This document shows, one piece after another, positions 27,697-36,008 of a stretch of DNA of 64,000 nt. The DNA lies in NCBI RefSeq assembly GCF_018860365.1, contig NZ_JAHKPO010000014.1, positions 310,001-374,000 of the forward strand. The letters run 5' to 3'. The stretch is from Arenibacter algicola. Lineage in GTDB: Bacteria > Bacteroidota > Bacteroidia > Flavobacteriales > Flavobacteriaceae. The notes beneath the pieces were generated by a model, which saw nothing but the letters and a program-made list of their open reading frames with translations, made no database searches and had not been told where the DNA came from. Made by a program: the position numbers and the translations under genes. The stretch's first letter is position 1, and each line of letters begins with the position of its first letter.

Positions 27697-27885
27697 ATGA
27701 ACATTAAAAAAGTTACCCTAGGCTTTGCTCTTGCGGCATTTATTTCATTAATGAGTTTCTCCTGTACCCCTAACAGTACTGCTGAAGACGATTCATTATA
27801 TGAGCAAAATATCGACATTTTAAAAATTAAGGTACCGGCAAATGGCATAGACATTTTAAAGGTAAAAGTGCCTAAAAACGGTTAA
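27697..27885 (+). CDS. Tiny lipoprotein with a tandem 12-residue repeat
   Basis: This 62-residue protein has a lipoprotein signal peptide with lipobox SFSC (Cys23). After a short acidic spacer, the mature end is two exact-length repeats: IDILKIKVPANG (39-50) and IDILKVKVPKNG (51-62). The protein ends precisely at the end of the second repeat. The repeat alternates hydrophobic and polar residues, so an extended beta-strand or self-assembling tail is possible. I do not recognise a family. It has its own likely promoter and a strong terminator, so it is a single-gene unit. Confidence 0.75.
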   Translation: MNIKKVTLGFALAAFISLMSFSCTPNSTAEDDSLYEQNIDILKIKVPANGIDILKVKVPKNG

Positions 27886-27905
27886 CACAAACTTTTCATA
27901 TTTAG

Positions 27906-27940
27906 ATGGGCTTTTATATACTAGAAGCCCATTTTTTTTG
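27906..27940 (+). terminator. Rho-independent terminator after small lipoprotein
   Basis: ATGGGCTT (27906-27913) pairs with AAGCCCAT (27925-27932) across an 11-base loop, followed by a run of T. It ends the lipoprotein transcript and shows that an ATG at 27906 cannot be the start of the next gene. Confidence 0.8.
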
Positions 27941-27977
27941 TTATAATAGGAGTAAAACAATTTCCCACTTGACCAAT

Positions 27978-28535
27978 ATGTTCAAACCATTCCGCAAACT
28001 CGACCAAAGCAACAAAACAAAGAAGTCGAGAAGTCTTCTAATTGGCAGTATTGTAGCGGTTATTATTGCCTTGACCCCCTTAATATTTTATTCTTATAAA
28101 TTCTTCCCTTCCGGTAGTACATTGAACCTTTATTTTTATACTTATGAAAGTAAATATCAGCTAAGTATTATTACCGTGATGTGGCTGTTTATGGCCAAAT
28201 TTGTACCCCTATTGCTCCTGGTCTTATGGTTTTTTACCTGTAAACATTGGTGGTATCACGTGTTGTTAATTCCAATTGCCATGTACATCTTTCAAGCTGT
28301 TTCCTTAATTTATGAGGATCGGTTTATAGATGAAGTCGAGATATTTTGGTTGTTGCCCATAATGATAGTGATAATACCCTTTGTTTATTTTATTCGCTTA
28401 AAATTGTTTGACAAGCATGTTCTTGGCATTGATTTGGAGGCAATGGACCGGGAATTAAAGGCATATAAGGAAAAAGAGCTTAAAGAAAAGGAGCGTCTTC
28501 AAAAAGACGAAATGGCAAAAGAAAAATTATTGTAA
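27978..28535 (+). CDS. Multi-pass membrane protein, unknown function
   Basis: From the ATG at 27978 (MFKPFRKLDQ) this protein has 185 residues. Hydrophobic segments lie at about 25-45, 63-85, 90-112 and 123-143, so four membrane helices are likely. The C-terminus (about 150-185) is a charged Lys/Glu-rich coiled coil (KAYKEKELKEKERL) facing the cytoplasm. An upstream in-frame ATG at 27906 falls inside a terminator hairpin and is rejected. I do not recognise a family. It precedes the alanine dehydrogenase on the same strand. Confidence 0.7.
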   Translation: MFKPFRKLDQSNKTKKSRSLLIGSIVAVIIALTPLIFYSYKFFPSGSTLNLYFYTYESKYQLSIITVMWLFMAKFVPLLLLVLWFFTCKHWWYHVLLIPIAMYIFQAVSLIYEDRFIDEVEIFWLLPIMIVIIPFVYFIRLKLFDKHVLGIDLEAMDRELKAYKEKELKEKERLQKDEMAKEKLL

Positions 28536-28592
28536 TTTTGATTTTAGATAGCTTCGATACATATCGGTATATATCTGACAGATTTACATTAT

Positions 28593-29792
28593 ATGAGCCA
28601 ACATTCCTCACCGTTTAGCAAGCAGCAATTACTGCCCCAAGAAGAAACTTTGGAAATCCTAAGACAAAAAGGAGAGCTTTTTATTGGGATTCCAAAGGAA
28701 AATCAATATCAGGAAAAGAGAATTTGTCTAACACCTGACGCCGTAAATGCAATTACGGCCAATGGACACAGGATTTTAATTGAATCCGGAGCTGGTGATG
28801 GTGCCAATTATTCCGATGTGGATTACACCAATGCCGGGGGCGAAATAACCAGGGATAACAAGAAAGTTTTTGCCTGTCCCATAATTTTGAAGGTAGAGCC
28901 TGCTACCTTGCAGGAGATCCAGTTTATCAATCCACAATCTACCATCATTTCGGCTCTTCAGATCAAGACCCAAAGTAAGAAGTATTTTGAGGAACTGGCC
29001 AAAAAGAGGATAACTGCTATTGCCTTCGAATATATTAGGGACGACGATGGTAAATATCCAGCGGTTCGCTCCCTGAGTGAAATAGCGGGGATATCTTCGG
29101 TATTGATAGCCTCTGAAATTATGGCGGCCACCAACAAAGGCAATGGCCTTATGTTTGGAAATATAAGTGGTGTTCCCCCAGTGGAGGTTGTGATCATAGG
29201 GGCGGGCACTGTGGGAGAATTTGCTGCAAGATCGGCTATAGGACTAGGGGCCAATGTAAAGGTTTTTGATAATTCCATTACAAAATTGCGGAGTATTCAG
29301 ACCAATTTAAGGCAGACCGTTTACACCTCTACCATTCAGCCTAAAAATTTATTGAAGGCATTAAAGCGTTGCGATGTGGCTATTGGTGCAACCCGGGGAA
29401 AAGACAGATCGCCCGTTGTAGTAAGTACTACCATGATGGAGCAAATGAAGAAAGGGGCGGTAATTATCGACGTGAGTATTGATATGGGCGGATGTTTTGA
29501 ATCTAGTGAGGTTACCACCCATGACAAACCTATAAAGGTTAAAAATGGGGTATTGCATTATGGAGTGCCCAATATTCCTTCAAGATATCCAAAAACAGCT
29601 TCCATTTCCATTAGTAATATTTTTACTCCTTATTTACTAAAGATTGGGGAAGATGGCGGTTTTGAAAATGCCTTGCGATTTGATAAGGGGCTGCGCAACG
29701 GTCTATATCTGTATCATGGTATACTGACCAATAAATCTGTTGGCGAGTGGTTCGACCTCTCATACAGCGATATTAATTTTCTTATTTTTTAA
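28593..29792 (+). CDS. ald: Alanine dehydrogenase
   Basis: This 399-residue protein belongs to the alanine dehydrogenase/PNT family, interconverting alanine and pyruvate with NAD+. The N-terminal substrate domain shows GIPKENQYQEKRICLTPDAV with the conserved Lys/Arg, and SAL near 126. The NAD-binding Rossmann fold reads VVIIGAGTVGEFAARSAIGLGANV (about 199-222). IDVSIDMGGCFESS and YGVPNIPSRYPKTAS are further family motifs. The 30-residue N-terminal extension before the first strand is typical of the Bacteroidota version. Substrate assignment is by family. Confidence 0.9.
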   Translation: MSQHSSPFSKQQLLPQEETLEILRQKGELFIGIPKENQYQEKRICLTPDAVNAITANGHRILIESGAGDGANYSDVDYTNAGGEITRDNKKVFACPIILKVEPATLQEIQFINPQSTIISALQIKTQSKKYFEELAKKRITAIAFEYIRDDDGKYPAVRSLSEIAGISSVLIASEIMAATNKGNGLMFGNISGVPPVEVVIIGAGTVGEFAARSAIGLGANVKVFDNSITKLRSIQTNLRQTVYTSTIQPKNLLKALKRCDVAIGATRGKDRSPVVVSTTMMEQMKKGAVIIDVSIDMGGCFESSEVTTHDKPIKVKNGVLHYGVPNIPSRYPKTASISISNIFTPYLLKIGEDGGFENALRFDKGLRNGLYLYHGILTNKSVGEWFDLSYSDINFLIF

Positions 29793-29795
29793 TTT

Positions 29796-30176
29796 ATGGC
29801 ATTTTTAAAGCGTTTGGGCTTCTTTCTTTTTGGATTATCTATTGGCTTGGTTTTTTTGACGATTTTTCTAAAGAAAAAATCACAGGAAACGGGTACTGAA
29901 TTCTGCTATTTCCCTAATTGTAGGACGCTAAAGGATATCAGATCCAAGCAAATTTCCTATTCGGACGCCATTGTTCAACTAATGCAAGAAAGGGAATTGG
30001 ACAGTACCGATATAAACGGTTTTTTATATAATGGAGAAGTGGACTTTGGTGCAAGCGAAACCAAGACCAAGCCGTGTAAAACTTATTATATTGAAGGTAT
30101 GTTAAAAGATAGAACGGCGATCTTGAAAGTGAAAAACTGTTCAGAAAAGGCCGTCATAGAGAGTGTTGCTTTTTAA
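29796..30176 (+). CDS. Single-helix membrane protein, possible DUF4258 domain
   Basis: This 126-residue protein has one N-terminal hydrophobic helix (about 7-25) followed by KKK, then a soluble domain of about 100 residues. The soluble part contains FCYFPNCRTLKDIRSK, a four-residue-spaced acidic helix and DFGASETKTKPCKTYYIEG, a pattern I associate with DUF4258-like proteins in Flavobacteriia, though the match is from memory. Three Cys could form disulfides in the periplasm. It starts three bases after ald and so is probably co-transcribed. Its end overlaps the end of the converging proline dehydrogenase gene by four bases. Confidence 0.7.
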   Translation: MAFLKRLGFFLFGLSIGLVFLTIFLKKKSQETGTEFCYFPNCRTLKDIRSKQISYSDAIVQLMQERELDSTDINGFLYNGEVDFGASETKTKPCKTYYIEGMLKDRTAILKVKNCSEKAVIESVAF

Positions 30177-31339
30177 ATTTTTCTTCGCTTCCGTTCTTTT
30201 TTCAATAAGGTGAGTTCCCGGCTGGTTTGACCCGCTACAGAGGTGTTTTCTTCGGCCCGTCTAATTAAATAGGGCATAACGTCCTTGACCGGTCCAAATG
30301 GGAGGTATTTGGCTACATTATATCCTTCTTTTGCCAGATTAAAGGATATATGGTCACTCATGCCATAAAGTTGTCCAAACCAAATTCTCGGGTCGTTGTG
30401 CTTAATATCTCCGGCTTCCATTTGTTCCATTAAACGGTAACTACTTATTTCATTGTGGGTTCCTGCGAACAGGGACATGGTGTCCAAATTATCCACCATA
30501 TAAGCTACTACATTGTCGAAATTTTCATCGGTGGCCTTTTTGGATGCGCAGATCGGGGATGGATACCCTTTTTCCTCGGCCCTGTCGTTTTCTTTTTCCA
30601 TATAGGCTCCACGGACTACTTTCATCCCTATAAAATAATTGTTTTTTATGGCGTCCTTATGGAGTCTTTTTAGGTAGTCCAGCCGGTCCCATCTATAGGT
30701 TTGTAGGGTGTTGAAAACAATGGCCTTCTTTTGGTTGTATTTCCGCATCATGGCTTCGACCAGTTCATCCGCTGCTCCCTGCATCCAACTTTCCTCACCA
30801 TCTATCAGAATAGAAACTTCCAATTCATGAGCTTTTTTGCAGACCTTGTCGTACCTATTTACCACGCGTTGCCATTCTGCTTTTTCATCTTGGTTAAGGC
30901 TCTGGCCTTCCGTTATCTTTTGATAAAGTTTAAAACGTCCAAAACCGGTAGGTTTAAAGACAATGAAAGGTATTGCGGCATTTTCTTTAACAAAATCCAA
31001 GGTTCTCAAGGCTTTTTCATAACAGGAATCCAGCTGGTTCTCTACTTCTTGCCCCTCCACAGAATAATCCAAAATAGTGCTTACCCCCTTTTCAAACATT
31101 TTATCGGCTACCACTAAACACTCTTCCTCGTTTACCCCGCCACAGAAATGATCAAAAACACTGGCCCGGATAAGTTTTTCAACAGGCAAGTGTGCCTTTA
31201 TGGCAAAGTTGGTTACAGCAGTACCTATTTTAACCAGGGGTTCGTTTGCGATGAGTTTGAATAAAAAATATGCTCTTTCTAGTTCTGAGTCGGTTTTAAG
31301 TGCAAATGCCGTTGCCGTATCCTCAAAAATTTCCTTCAT
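30173..31339 (-). CDS. Proline dehydrogenase
   Basis: This 388-residue protein is a stand-alone FAD-dependent proline dehydrogenase that oxidises proline to pyrroline-5-carboxylate. The (beta/alpha)8 barrel shows FIVFKPTGFGRF, ILIDGEESWMQGAADELVEAMM, FNTLQTYRWDRLDYL, KVVRGAYMEKE and FAGTHNEISS, and the C-terminal YLPFGPVKDVMPYLIRRAEEN matches the flavin/substrate region of the family. The P5C dehydrogenase half of PutA is absent here. It has a promoter box in the gap shared with divergent aroB. Confidence 0.94.
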   Translation of the reverse strand: MKEIFEDTATAFALKTDSELERAYFLFKLIANEPLVKIGTAVTNFAIKAHLPVEKLIRASVFDHFCGGVNEEECLVVADKMFEKGVSTILDYSVEGQEVENQLDSCYEKALRTLDFVKENAAIPFIVFKPTGFGRFKLYQKITEGQSLNQDEKAEWQRVVNRYDKVCKKAHELEVSILIDGEESWMQGAADELVEAMMRKYNQKKAIVFNTLQTYRWDRLDYLKRLHKDAIKNNYFIGMKVVRGAYMEKENDRAEEKGYPSPICASKKATDENFDNVVAYMVDNLDTMSLFAGTHNEISSYRLMEQMEAGDIKHNDPRIWFGQLYGMSDHISFNLAKEGYNVAKYLPFGPVKDVMPYLIRRAEENTSVAGQTSRELTLLKKERKRRKI

Positions 31340-31361
31340 TCCTATGAATTTATTAAGGATT

Positions 31362-31369
31362 CAAATATA
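31362..31369 (-). promoter_or_regulatory. -7 promoter box for proline dehydrogenase
   Basis: TATATTTG on the minus strand, 22 bases before the ATG at 31339. No clear -33 TTG is seen. Confidence 0.4.
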
Positions 31370-31431
31370 AGTACAGATTTTATATTCTTATCATATAAAA
31401 TAATGTTTATTTTGCCGTAAATAAATCAATA

Positions 31432-32493
31432 ATGAATTCTATTACGACACACTCCTACTCTGTTCATTTTAACGAAAAGGCCTATGTGGCCCTCAATAAT
31501 CATTTGGCAAAATCCAACTACTCCAAAATATTTATTCTGGTTGATGAAAATACCCATAATTGCTGCCTGCCAATTTTTATGTCGAAAATTGAAGGTGAAT
31601 ACGATTTTGAGATTATTGAAATAGAAGAGGGTGAAATCAATAAGAACATAGCCACCTGTACACAGGTCTGGGAAGTTTTGTCCGAATTGGATGCAGACCG
31701 AAAAAGCGCAATGATAAACCTTGGCGGTGGTGTAGTTACAGATCTTGGAGGCTTTGTGGCTTCCTGTTTTAAGAGGGGTATAGATTTTATCAACGTACCT
31801 ACTACCCTTTTGTCTATGGTAGATGCCTCCGTTGGGGGGAAAACAGGAGTTGATCTTGGCCCTCTAAAGAATCAGGTTGGGGTTATTAATCAACCCCAAA
31901 TAGTGGTGGTGGATACCGATTTTCTAAATACGTTGGACCAAAGACAATTAAATAGTGGTTATGCCGAAATGCTCAAGCACGGTCTTATTACCGATGCAGC
32001 CTATTGGGAGGCCTTAAAAGGTCTTACAGGTTTTGACGATTTGGATGAATATATCCTTAGGTCGGTAGCCATAAAAAATGAAGTGGTACAACAGGACCCC
32101 ACAGAACAGCATCTTAGAAAAATCTTAAATTACGGACATACCTTAGGGCATGCCGTAGAATCCTATTTCTTGGAAAGCAAAGAACACCAGCTACTATTGC
32201 ATGGGGAAGCTATTGCTGTTGGAATGATACTGGAAGGCTATCTTTCCTATAAATTGACAGGCCTAAGTAAGAGTGACTTGGAGGATATTAAGGCAACCTT
32301 TCTAGGGAGGTACAAAAAAGTAGATTTTGAACAGAAGGATATCGATACCATTCTAACCTTATTGAAATTTGACAAGAAAAACTCTCATGGTAATGTCAAT
32401 TTTGTTTTGTTGAAAAGAATAGGTGAACCCGCGATTGACATAAAAGTAACCCCCGAATTACTGGAAGAATCTTTTGCTTACTACGCTGAATAA
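31432..32493 (+). CDS. aroB: 3-dehydroquinate synthase
   Basis: AroB (353 residues) carries out step two of the shikimate pathway, converting DAHP to 3-dehydroquinate with NAD+ and a metal. Motifs: NLGGGVVTDLGGFVASCFKRGIDF, NVPTTLLSMVDASVGGKTGVD, GYAEMLKHGL with metal-binding Glu, KILNYGHTLGHAVES with metal-binding His residues, and HGEAIAVGM. The length is normal. It is divergent from proline dehydrogenase, about 90 bases away. Confidence 0.97.
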   Translation: MNSITTHSYSVHFNEKAYVALNNHLAKSNYSKIFILVDENTHNCCLPIFMSKIEGEYDFEIIEIEEGEINKNIATCTQVWEVLSELDADRKSAMINLGGGVVTDLGGFVASCFKRGIDFINVPTTLLSMVDASVGGKTGVDLGPLKNQVGVINQPQIVVVDTDFLNTLDQRQLNSGYAEMLKHGLITDAAYWEALKGLTGFDDLDEYILRSVAIKNEVVQQDPTEQHLRKILNYGHTLGHAVESYFLESKEHQLLLHGEAIAVGMILEGYLSYKLTGLSKSDLEDIKATFLGRYKKVDFEQKDIDTILTLLKFDKKNSHGNVNFVLLKRIGEPAIDIKVTPELLEESFAYYAE

Positions 32494-32613
32494 AGGATAC
32501 GTATACTATAATTACCACTTTTACAACTCTTTATGGGGTTGATTGGGAAAATTATATAGTTTAGGTAGTGTAAATAACCGCCCTTATTTTTTTTGGGGAA
32601 TAAACCAACTGCT

Positions 32614-32940
32614 ATGTTACGTAAACTTGTAGATTACAAAAAACTGAGTCATGAAGTGGCTGCACGCCTAATAGAAATGTATCCCTATGGCTATGGAGAT
32701 GAAGACATTATTATGTTCAAAAATATCCATGGAGAAATTATTGAAGCCGTGGAAGTAAAAACAGAGGATACTATTTATCTCGTAAAGATCAGTAAAAGTC
32801 TGGCCAGTTTTATTTCAAACTTCGAGGATAATATGGAAAAGGAATTGGATGATCAGCCGGAATCCGAAACCTTCGATTCGCCTTCGGATGAAATGGAGCT
32901 CGAATTAAACCACGAAGAGGAGGAATCTAAAATGGATTAA
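32614..32940 (+). CDS. Small acidic protein, unknown function
   Basis: From the ATG at 32614 this is a 108-residue protein beginning MLRKLVDYKKLSHEVAARL; a TTG seven codons upstream is less likely. The first 80 residues look like a compact alpha/beta domain (YPYGYGDEDIIMFKNIHGEIIEAVEVKTEDTIYLVKIS), and the last 30 are strongly acidic (Glu/Asp-rich). No signal or helix is visible. I recognise it only as a conserved flavobacterial type with no assigned function. It ends overlapping the DinB-like gene by four bases, tail to tail. Confidence 0.72.
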   Translation: MLRKLVDYKKLSHEVAARLIEMYPYGYGDEDIIMFKNIHGEIIEAVEVKTEDTIYLVKISKSLASFISNFEDNMEKELDDQPESETFDSPSDEMELELNHEEEESKMD

Positions 32941-33458
32941 GCCTGCAGATATCTATGGAGAATAATCTGTTGATGGTGTTTAAGATGCCCACAGATTACA
33001 AATCCCAGGGTTCCTACGGTCCATTCAATATTACTGGCTGTCCCAGTACGGGAAAGATCTTCATTTTTTAAATTAAGGAACAGGGTAATGGATGCCTCCC
33101 TAACGGCCTTAAATTCTGCAATTAGGCTGTCCTTGTCCCTAGTGTTGGCATTGGAGTGCTTAACAAATAAGTCCTGGTCAAAACCGGGCAAAGGTGTTTT
33201 GTCATTTCGCAGGAAGCGCAGGGCCCTATATTGAAAAACACGTTCGGCATCAATAATATGTAAAATTACTTCCGCAATGGTCCATTTGCCTATTTCGTAG
33301 GTGCTATGTAATTTATTGTCGGGAATGTTTTTGATAAAATTTGCAAACTCTGTTTTTCCATTGACCAATAAAACCTTTAATTCGCTATCGTCCAATACGG
33401 ATAAATAAGTTCCATAAAACTGATCGTATGCTTCTTTGGGTAGATCGGATTTTCTCAT
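32937..33458 (-). CDS. DinB-like four-helix bundle protein
   Basis: This 173-residue protein belongs to the DinB/YfiT-like superfamily of metal-binding four-helix bundles. Helix motifs are GKWTIAEVILHIIDAERVFQYRAL and, near the C-terminus, WTVGTLGFVICGHLKHHQQIILHRYL. The His residues at about 67, 153 and 157 are the usual three metal ligands. Members include thiol-dependent transferases such as bacillithiol enzymes, but the reaction here is unknown. The start ATG at 33458 is preceded by a reasonable AT-rich leader. Confidence 0.85.
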   Translation of the reverse strand: MRKSDLPKEAYDQFYGTYLSVLDDSELKVLLVNGKTEFANFIKNIPDNKLHSTYEIGKWTIAEVILHIIDAERVFQYRALRFLRNDKTPLPGFDQDLFVKHSNANTRDKDSLIAEFKAVREASITLFLNLKNEDLSRTGTASNIEWTVGTLGFVICGHLKHHQQIILHRYLQA

Positions 33459-33523
33459 TTTGTAAATAATAAAAGTTTGCTCTGAGCAGAATATGCCTTC
33501 TTTACTCCCACCTTCTTAAAAAC

Positions 33524-33553
33524 AAAAAAATCCCAAACAAAAACTGCTTGGGA
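33524..33553 (-). terminator. Terminator after lrp-type gene
   Basis: On the minus strand TCCCAA and TTGGGA form a stem across a 11-base loop, followed by seven T. It lies just past the Lrp gene stop. Confidence 0.7.
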
Positions 33554-33584
33554 CCTTTTACATTTTCTTGCCTTTAAGAATTAA

Positions 33585-34064
33585 TTACATTTCGTTGAAG
33601 ATCGTATGCATAAGACGTTTTTTGTCGTTGATGCTTTCTTCCAATGAAATCATGGTCTCTGTCCTATCGATACCGTCAATATCATCTATTTTAAAAATAA
33701 TATTTTTAGCATGATTGGTATCCTTTGCTCGTATTTTACAGAAGATATTAAATTTCCCTGTAGTGATATGGGCTACGGTAACATTTGGAATTTGATTTAA
33801 TCGCTCCAGCACAAACTTGGTCTGATGCGTTTTTTCCAAAAATATACCAACATATGCGATAAAGGCATAACCTAGTTTAACATAATCCAATGTTAATGAT
33901 GATCCTTTGATAATGCCGGCTTCCTCCATTTTCTTTACACGAACATGAACAGTCCCTGCAGATATCAGAAGCTTTTTTGCTATATCGGTAAATGGTGTTC
34001 TGGTATTGTCAATTAACATGTCCAGAATTTGGTGGTCTATTTCGTCTAATTTTACTTTACCCAT
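33585..34064 (-). CDS. Lrp/AsnC family transcriptional regulator
   Basis: This 159-residue protein has an N-terminal winged helix-turn-helix (about 5-60; LDEIDHQILDMLIDNTRTPF, then SAGTVHVRVKKMEEAGII) and a C-terminal RAM ligand-binding domain (about 65-150). Lrp-type proteins sense amino acids and usually form octamers. The ATG at 34064 is chosen because the longer TTG start at 34085 lies within the -7 promoter box (34083-34090). It is single-gene with its own terminator. The ligand is not known. Confidence 0.92.
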   Translation of the reverse strand: MGKVKLDEIDHQILDMLIDNTRTPFTDIAKKLLISAGTVHVRVKKMEEAGIIKGSSLTLDYVKLGYAFIAYVGIFLEKTHQTKFVLERLNQIPNVTVAHITTGKFNIFCKIRAKDTNHAKNIIFKIDDIDGIDRTETMISLEESINDKKRLMHTIFNEM

Positions 34065-34082
34065 TAGTGTTTTATTTAAATG

Positions 34083-34090
34083 CAAAAATA
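34083..34090 (-). promoter_or_regulatory. -7 promoter box for lrp-type gene
   Basis: TATTTTTG on the minus strand, 18 bases before the ATG at 34064. It overlaps the alternative TTG start and so settles the start choice. Confidence 0.45.
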
Positions 34091-34149
34091 ATAAAATATC
34101 GAATTAAATGTAATGAATACATTGTTTTTTTATGAAAACCGTAACATTT

Positions 34150-35277
34150 TTAGATTTTTTGAAAAAATATTCCATTGGAGTTGAGTAGGTCGACCAGGTC
34201 AGGATTGTTTTTAAGCTCCGTTAAGTCCTTAGAATAAAGGCAATTATATGTTTTGTGACCAAATTTACCTTGCAAATCACCTATTTCTTCCAATTTCCCT
34301 TTGAATTCAATCTTTCCGTTTGTCAAAGTTTCTACAAATAGTATAGCCGCACTACTGCCTAATTCGTACTTGGATTCAAGAAGGTGAATATTCTTTATTA
34401 TAACATCAAAAAATAATTTGTTGTTGTCAGGAATATCAAAATAGGAATCCCTGTTGAATTGGTCGATGGTTCCCTTTGAAATTACCTCAATGGCCTTGAG
34501 CATGGCGGTAAAAATATATTTTCTTGTTTCTTCCCTGTCATAATCTCCGGGAAAATGACCCGACTCGAATAATATAGTGGGGATATTCAACATTTGAAAT
34601 GTATCGCCAACACAGTTGCTGTTAAATCCGTCATCATATCTTCCCACCTGACCAGGAATAAACTTTTGCAATTCTTCGTTCATGGCAACAATCAGCTGCA
34701 TGCTGATCCCCCTGGTTGTGGATATACTGCGTTCGGGGTCATGGGCAGGTGCCAAAAAAGAAACCGTTGCGGGTTTTGGAGTATTTCCTACATTAAAAAT
34801 TGTGCGTTGGTCATGTAGGTTAAAACAATAGTTGGGTTTAAAATCCTCGTATATTTTTCTTAACACCACGCTTTCAGGTTGGGTTCGTTCCTGGGCATCC
34901 CGGTTTAAATCCACGTCGTTGGCGTTGACCCTAGTGTAGGCAATGGCTCCATCCGGATTTAATATAGGGACAATTTTAAGGGTACAGTCCTTTAAAATGG
35001 AACTGGCCAGATCTGAATCCGATTTTAAAAAATTTATTAAATCCAAAACAGCTTTTGTTGTAGTGGATTCGTTTCCGTGCATTTGGGACCACATCAAAAT
35101 TTTCAAATCCCCCTTACCTAGCACTATACTTTTTATAGCTCGTCCTTCAACCGATAATCCCTCGGTTTTAACTGTAAAATCTTTGGCGACAGTATTTAGA
35201 AATGGGGCAATGTCCTTATCGGTAACGTATCTCCCTGTTATCGTTACTTCCTTTATATCCTTATAATTTAACGGCAT
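34150..35277 (-). CDS. M14 family zinc carboxypeptidase-like protein
   Basis: This 375-residue protein resembles M14 metallocarboxypeptidases. The zinc motif HGNE (HxxE) is in MWSQMHGNESTTTKAV, the third zinc His is in NLHDQRT, and ILFESGHFPGDYDREE carries the likely catalytic Glu. VDLNRDAQ is the substrate-binding Asn-Arg motif. There is no signal peptide, so it should be cytoplasmic. The ATG at 35277 is chosen since a longer reading from a TTG at 35322 runs through a promoter box. Two TTACAnnTGTAA sites lie just upstream. Confidence 0.85.
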   Translation of the reverse strand: MPLNYKDIKEVTITGRYVTDKDIAPFLNTVAKDFTVKTEGLSVEGRAIKSIVLGKGDLKILMWSQMHGNESTTTKAVLDLINFLKSDSDLASSILKDCTLKIVPILNPDGAIAYTRVNANDVDLNRDAQERTQPESVVLRKIYEDFKPNYCFNLHDQRTIFNVGNTPKPATVSFLAPAHDPERSISTTRGISMQLIVAMNEELQKFIPGQVGRYDDGFNSNCVGDTFQMLNIPTILFESGHFPGDYDREETRKYIFTAMLKAIEVISKGTIDQFNRDSYFDIPDNNKLFFDVIIKNIHLLESKYELGSSAAILFVETLTNGKIEFKGKLEEIGDLQGKFGHKTYNCLYSKDLTELKNNPDLVDLLNSNGIFFQKI

Positions 35278-35307
35278 GCGATAGTCTCTGGTTTTGTTTG
35301 AACCGTG

Positions 35308-35315
35308 CAAAGGTA
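35308..35315 (-). promoter_or_regulatory. -7 promoter box for M14 peptidase
   Basis: TACCTTTG on the minus strand matches TAnnTTTG, 30 bases before the ATG at 35277. The putative operators at 35328-35363 cover the region where the -33 contacts should be. Confidence 0.5.
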
Positions 35316-35327
35316 GTATCAAAAAGT

Positions 35328-35363
35328 TTTACATTTGTAAACTATAAATGTTACAAATGTAAA
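35328..35363. promoter_or_regulatory. Paired operator-like dyads TTACAnnTGTAA
   Basis: TTTACATTTGTAA (35328-35340) and TTACAAATGTAAA (35351-35363) form a perfect 13-bp inverted repeat around a 10-base spacer. Each half is itself a TTACAnnTGTAA dyad. Their centres are 22 bases apart. They sit over the -33 region of the M14 peptidase promoter. A third, near-identical site is at 35573-35584 at the start of the neighbouring regulator gene. Confidence 0.55.
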
Positions 35364-35553
35364 TCAAAAATAGGTATGAAAAACTGTCGATATTGGAACT
35401 AATTTGAGTCTTCGGACATAAAATATACCTTGTCTATTATTAAAATACATACTATTATAATTCAAGTTTATTAGTACAGTTACCTAAAGTGTTAGATTAA
35501 TAATTATAGCTCTTAAAGGTGGTGCTCGTTATTAGACTTTGACAGTTTTTAAT

Positions 35554-35561
35554 TACTTTTG
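35554..35561 (+). promoter_or_regulatory. -7 promoter box for helix-turn-helix regulator
   Basis: TACTTTTG fits TAnnTTTG and ends 19 bases before the GTG start at 35581. The -33 element is not clear. Confidence 0.45.
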
Positions 35562-35572
35562 TGAATATAAAT

Positions 35573-35584
35573 TTACAATTGTGA
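35573..35584. promoter_or_regulatory. Third operator-like dyad, at regulator start
   Basis: TTACAATTGTGA differs from TTACAnnTGTAA at one base. It covers the start codon and likely transcription start of the helix-turn-helix gene. A further half-site TTGTGAA lies at 35559-35565. This suggests autoregulation. Confidence 0.45.
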
Positions 35585-35958
35585 ATACTCCTGATTTTAT
35601 AAATAGAATAGATCAAATTTTGAAGTTCCATGATTTATCCGCTTCTGTGTTTGCAGACACCATAGGTGTTCAGCGATCCAGTATCTCCCATCTTTTAGCG
35701 GGCAGAAATAAACCCAGTCTGGAATTTGTTCTTAAGGTCATTACCTCTTTTCCGGATGTTGATCTGTATTGGCTGTTGTTCGGTAAGGGCTCTTTTCCCA
35801 AGAAATCCAAACCGGCCCCTAGTGTGGAATCCGATTCGAAAGCGGTTGTAAAGAATGAAGTGCCTATAAGTGCTTTATCACAGACCCAGGCCATAGATAA
35901 AATTGTTATTTTTTATTCTGACGGAAGTTTTAAATCCTATTCGGAAAAAGGAGGTTGA
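35581..35958 (+). CDS. XRE-type helix-turn-helix regulator
   Basis: This 125-residue protein starts with a Cro/CI-type helix-turn-helix (about 5-60): ASVFADTIGVQRSSISHLLAGRNKPSLEFVLKVITSFP, followed by DLYWLLFGKGSFP. After a flexible Pro/Ser-rich linker, a conserved C-terminal peptide IDKIVIFYSDGSFKSY may be a strand used in dimerisation. The GTG at 35581 is the likely start, since the longer TTG reading begins upstream of the promoter box. Operator-like dyads at its own start and at the M14 gene suggest it controls both. Confidence 0.85.
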   Translation: MNTPDFINRIDQILKFHDLSASVFADTIGVQRSSISHLLAGRNKPSLEFVLKVITSFPDVDLYWLLFGKGSFPKKSKPAPSVESDSKAVVKNEVPISALSQTQAIDKIVIFYSDGSFKSYSEKGG

Positions 35959-36008
35959 ATTATTAGTTTTTTAGGTGATTTCAGCATCAAATTTCTTTAT
36001 TTTGTAGC

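Noticed and set aside
27906-27977. Upstream ATG for the membrane protein at 27978
   Set aside because: It falls in the stem of a strong Rho-independent terminator of the previous gene.
34065-34085. TTG start for the Lrp regulator
   Set aside because: It lies within the -7 promoter box, so it would not be on the mRNA.
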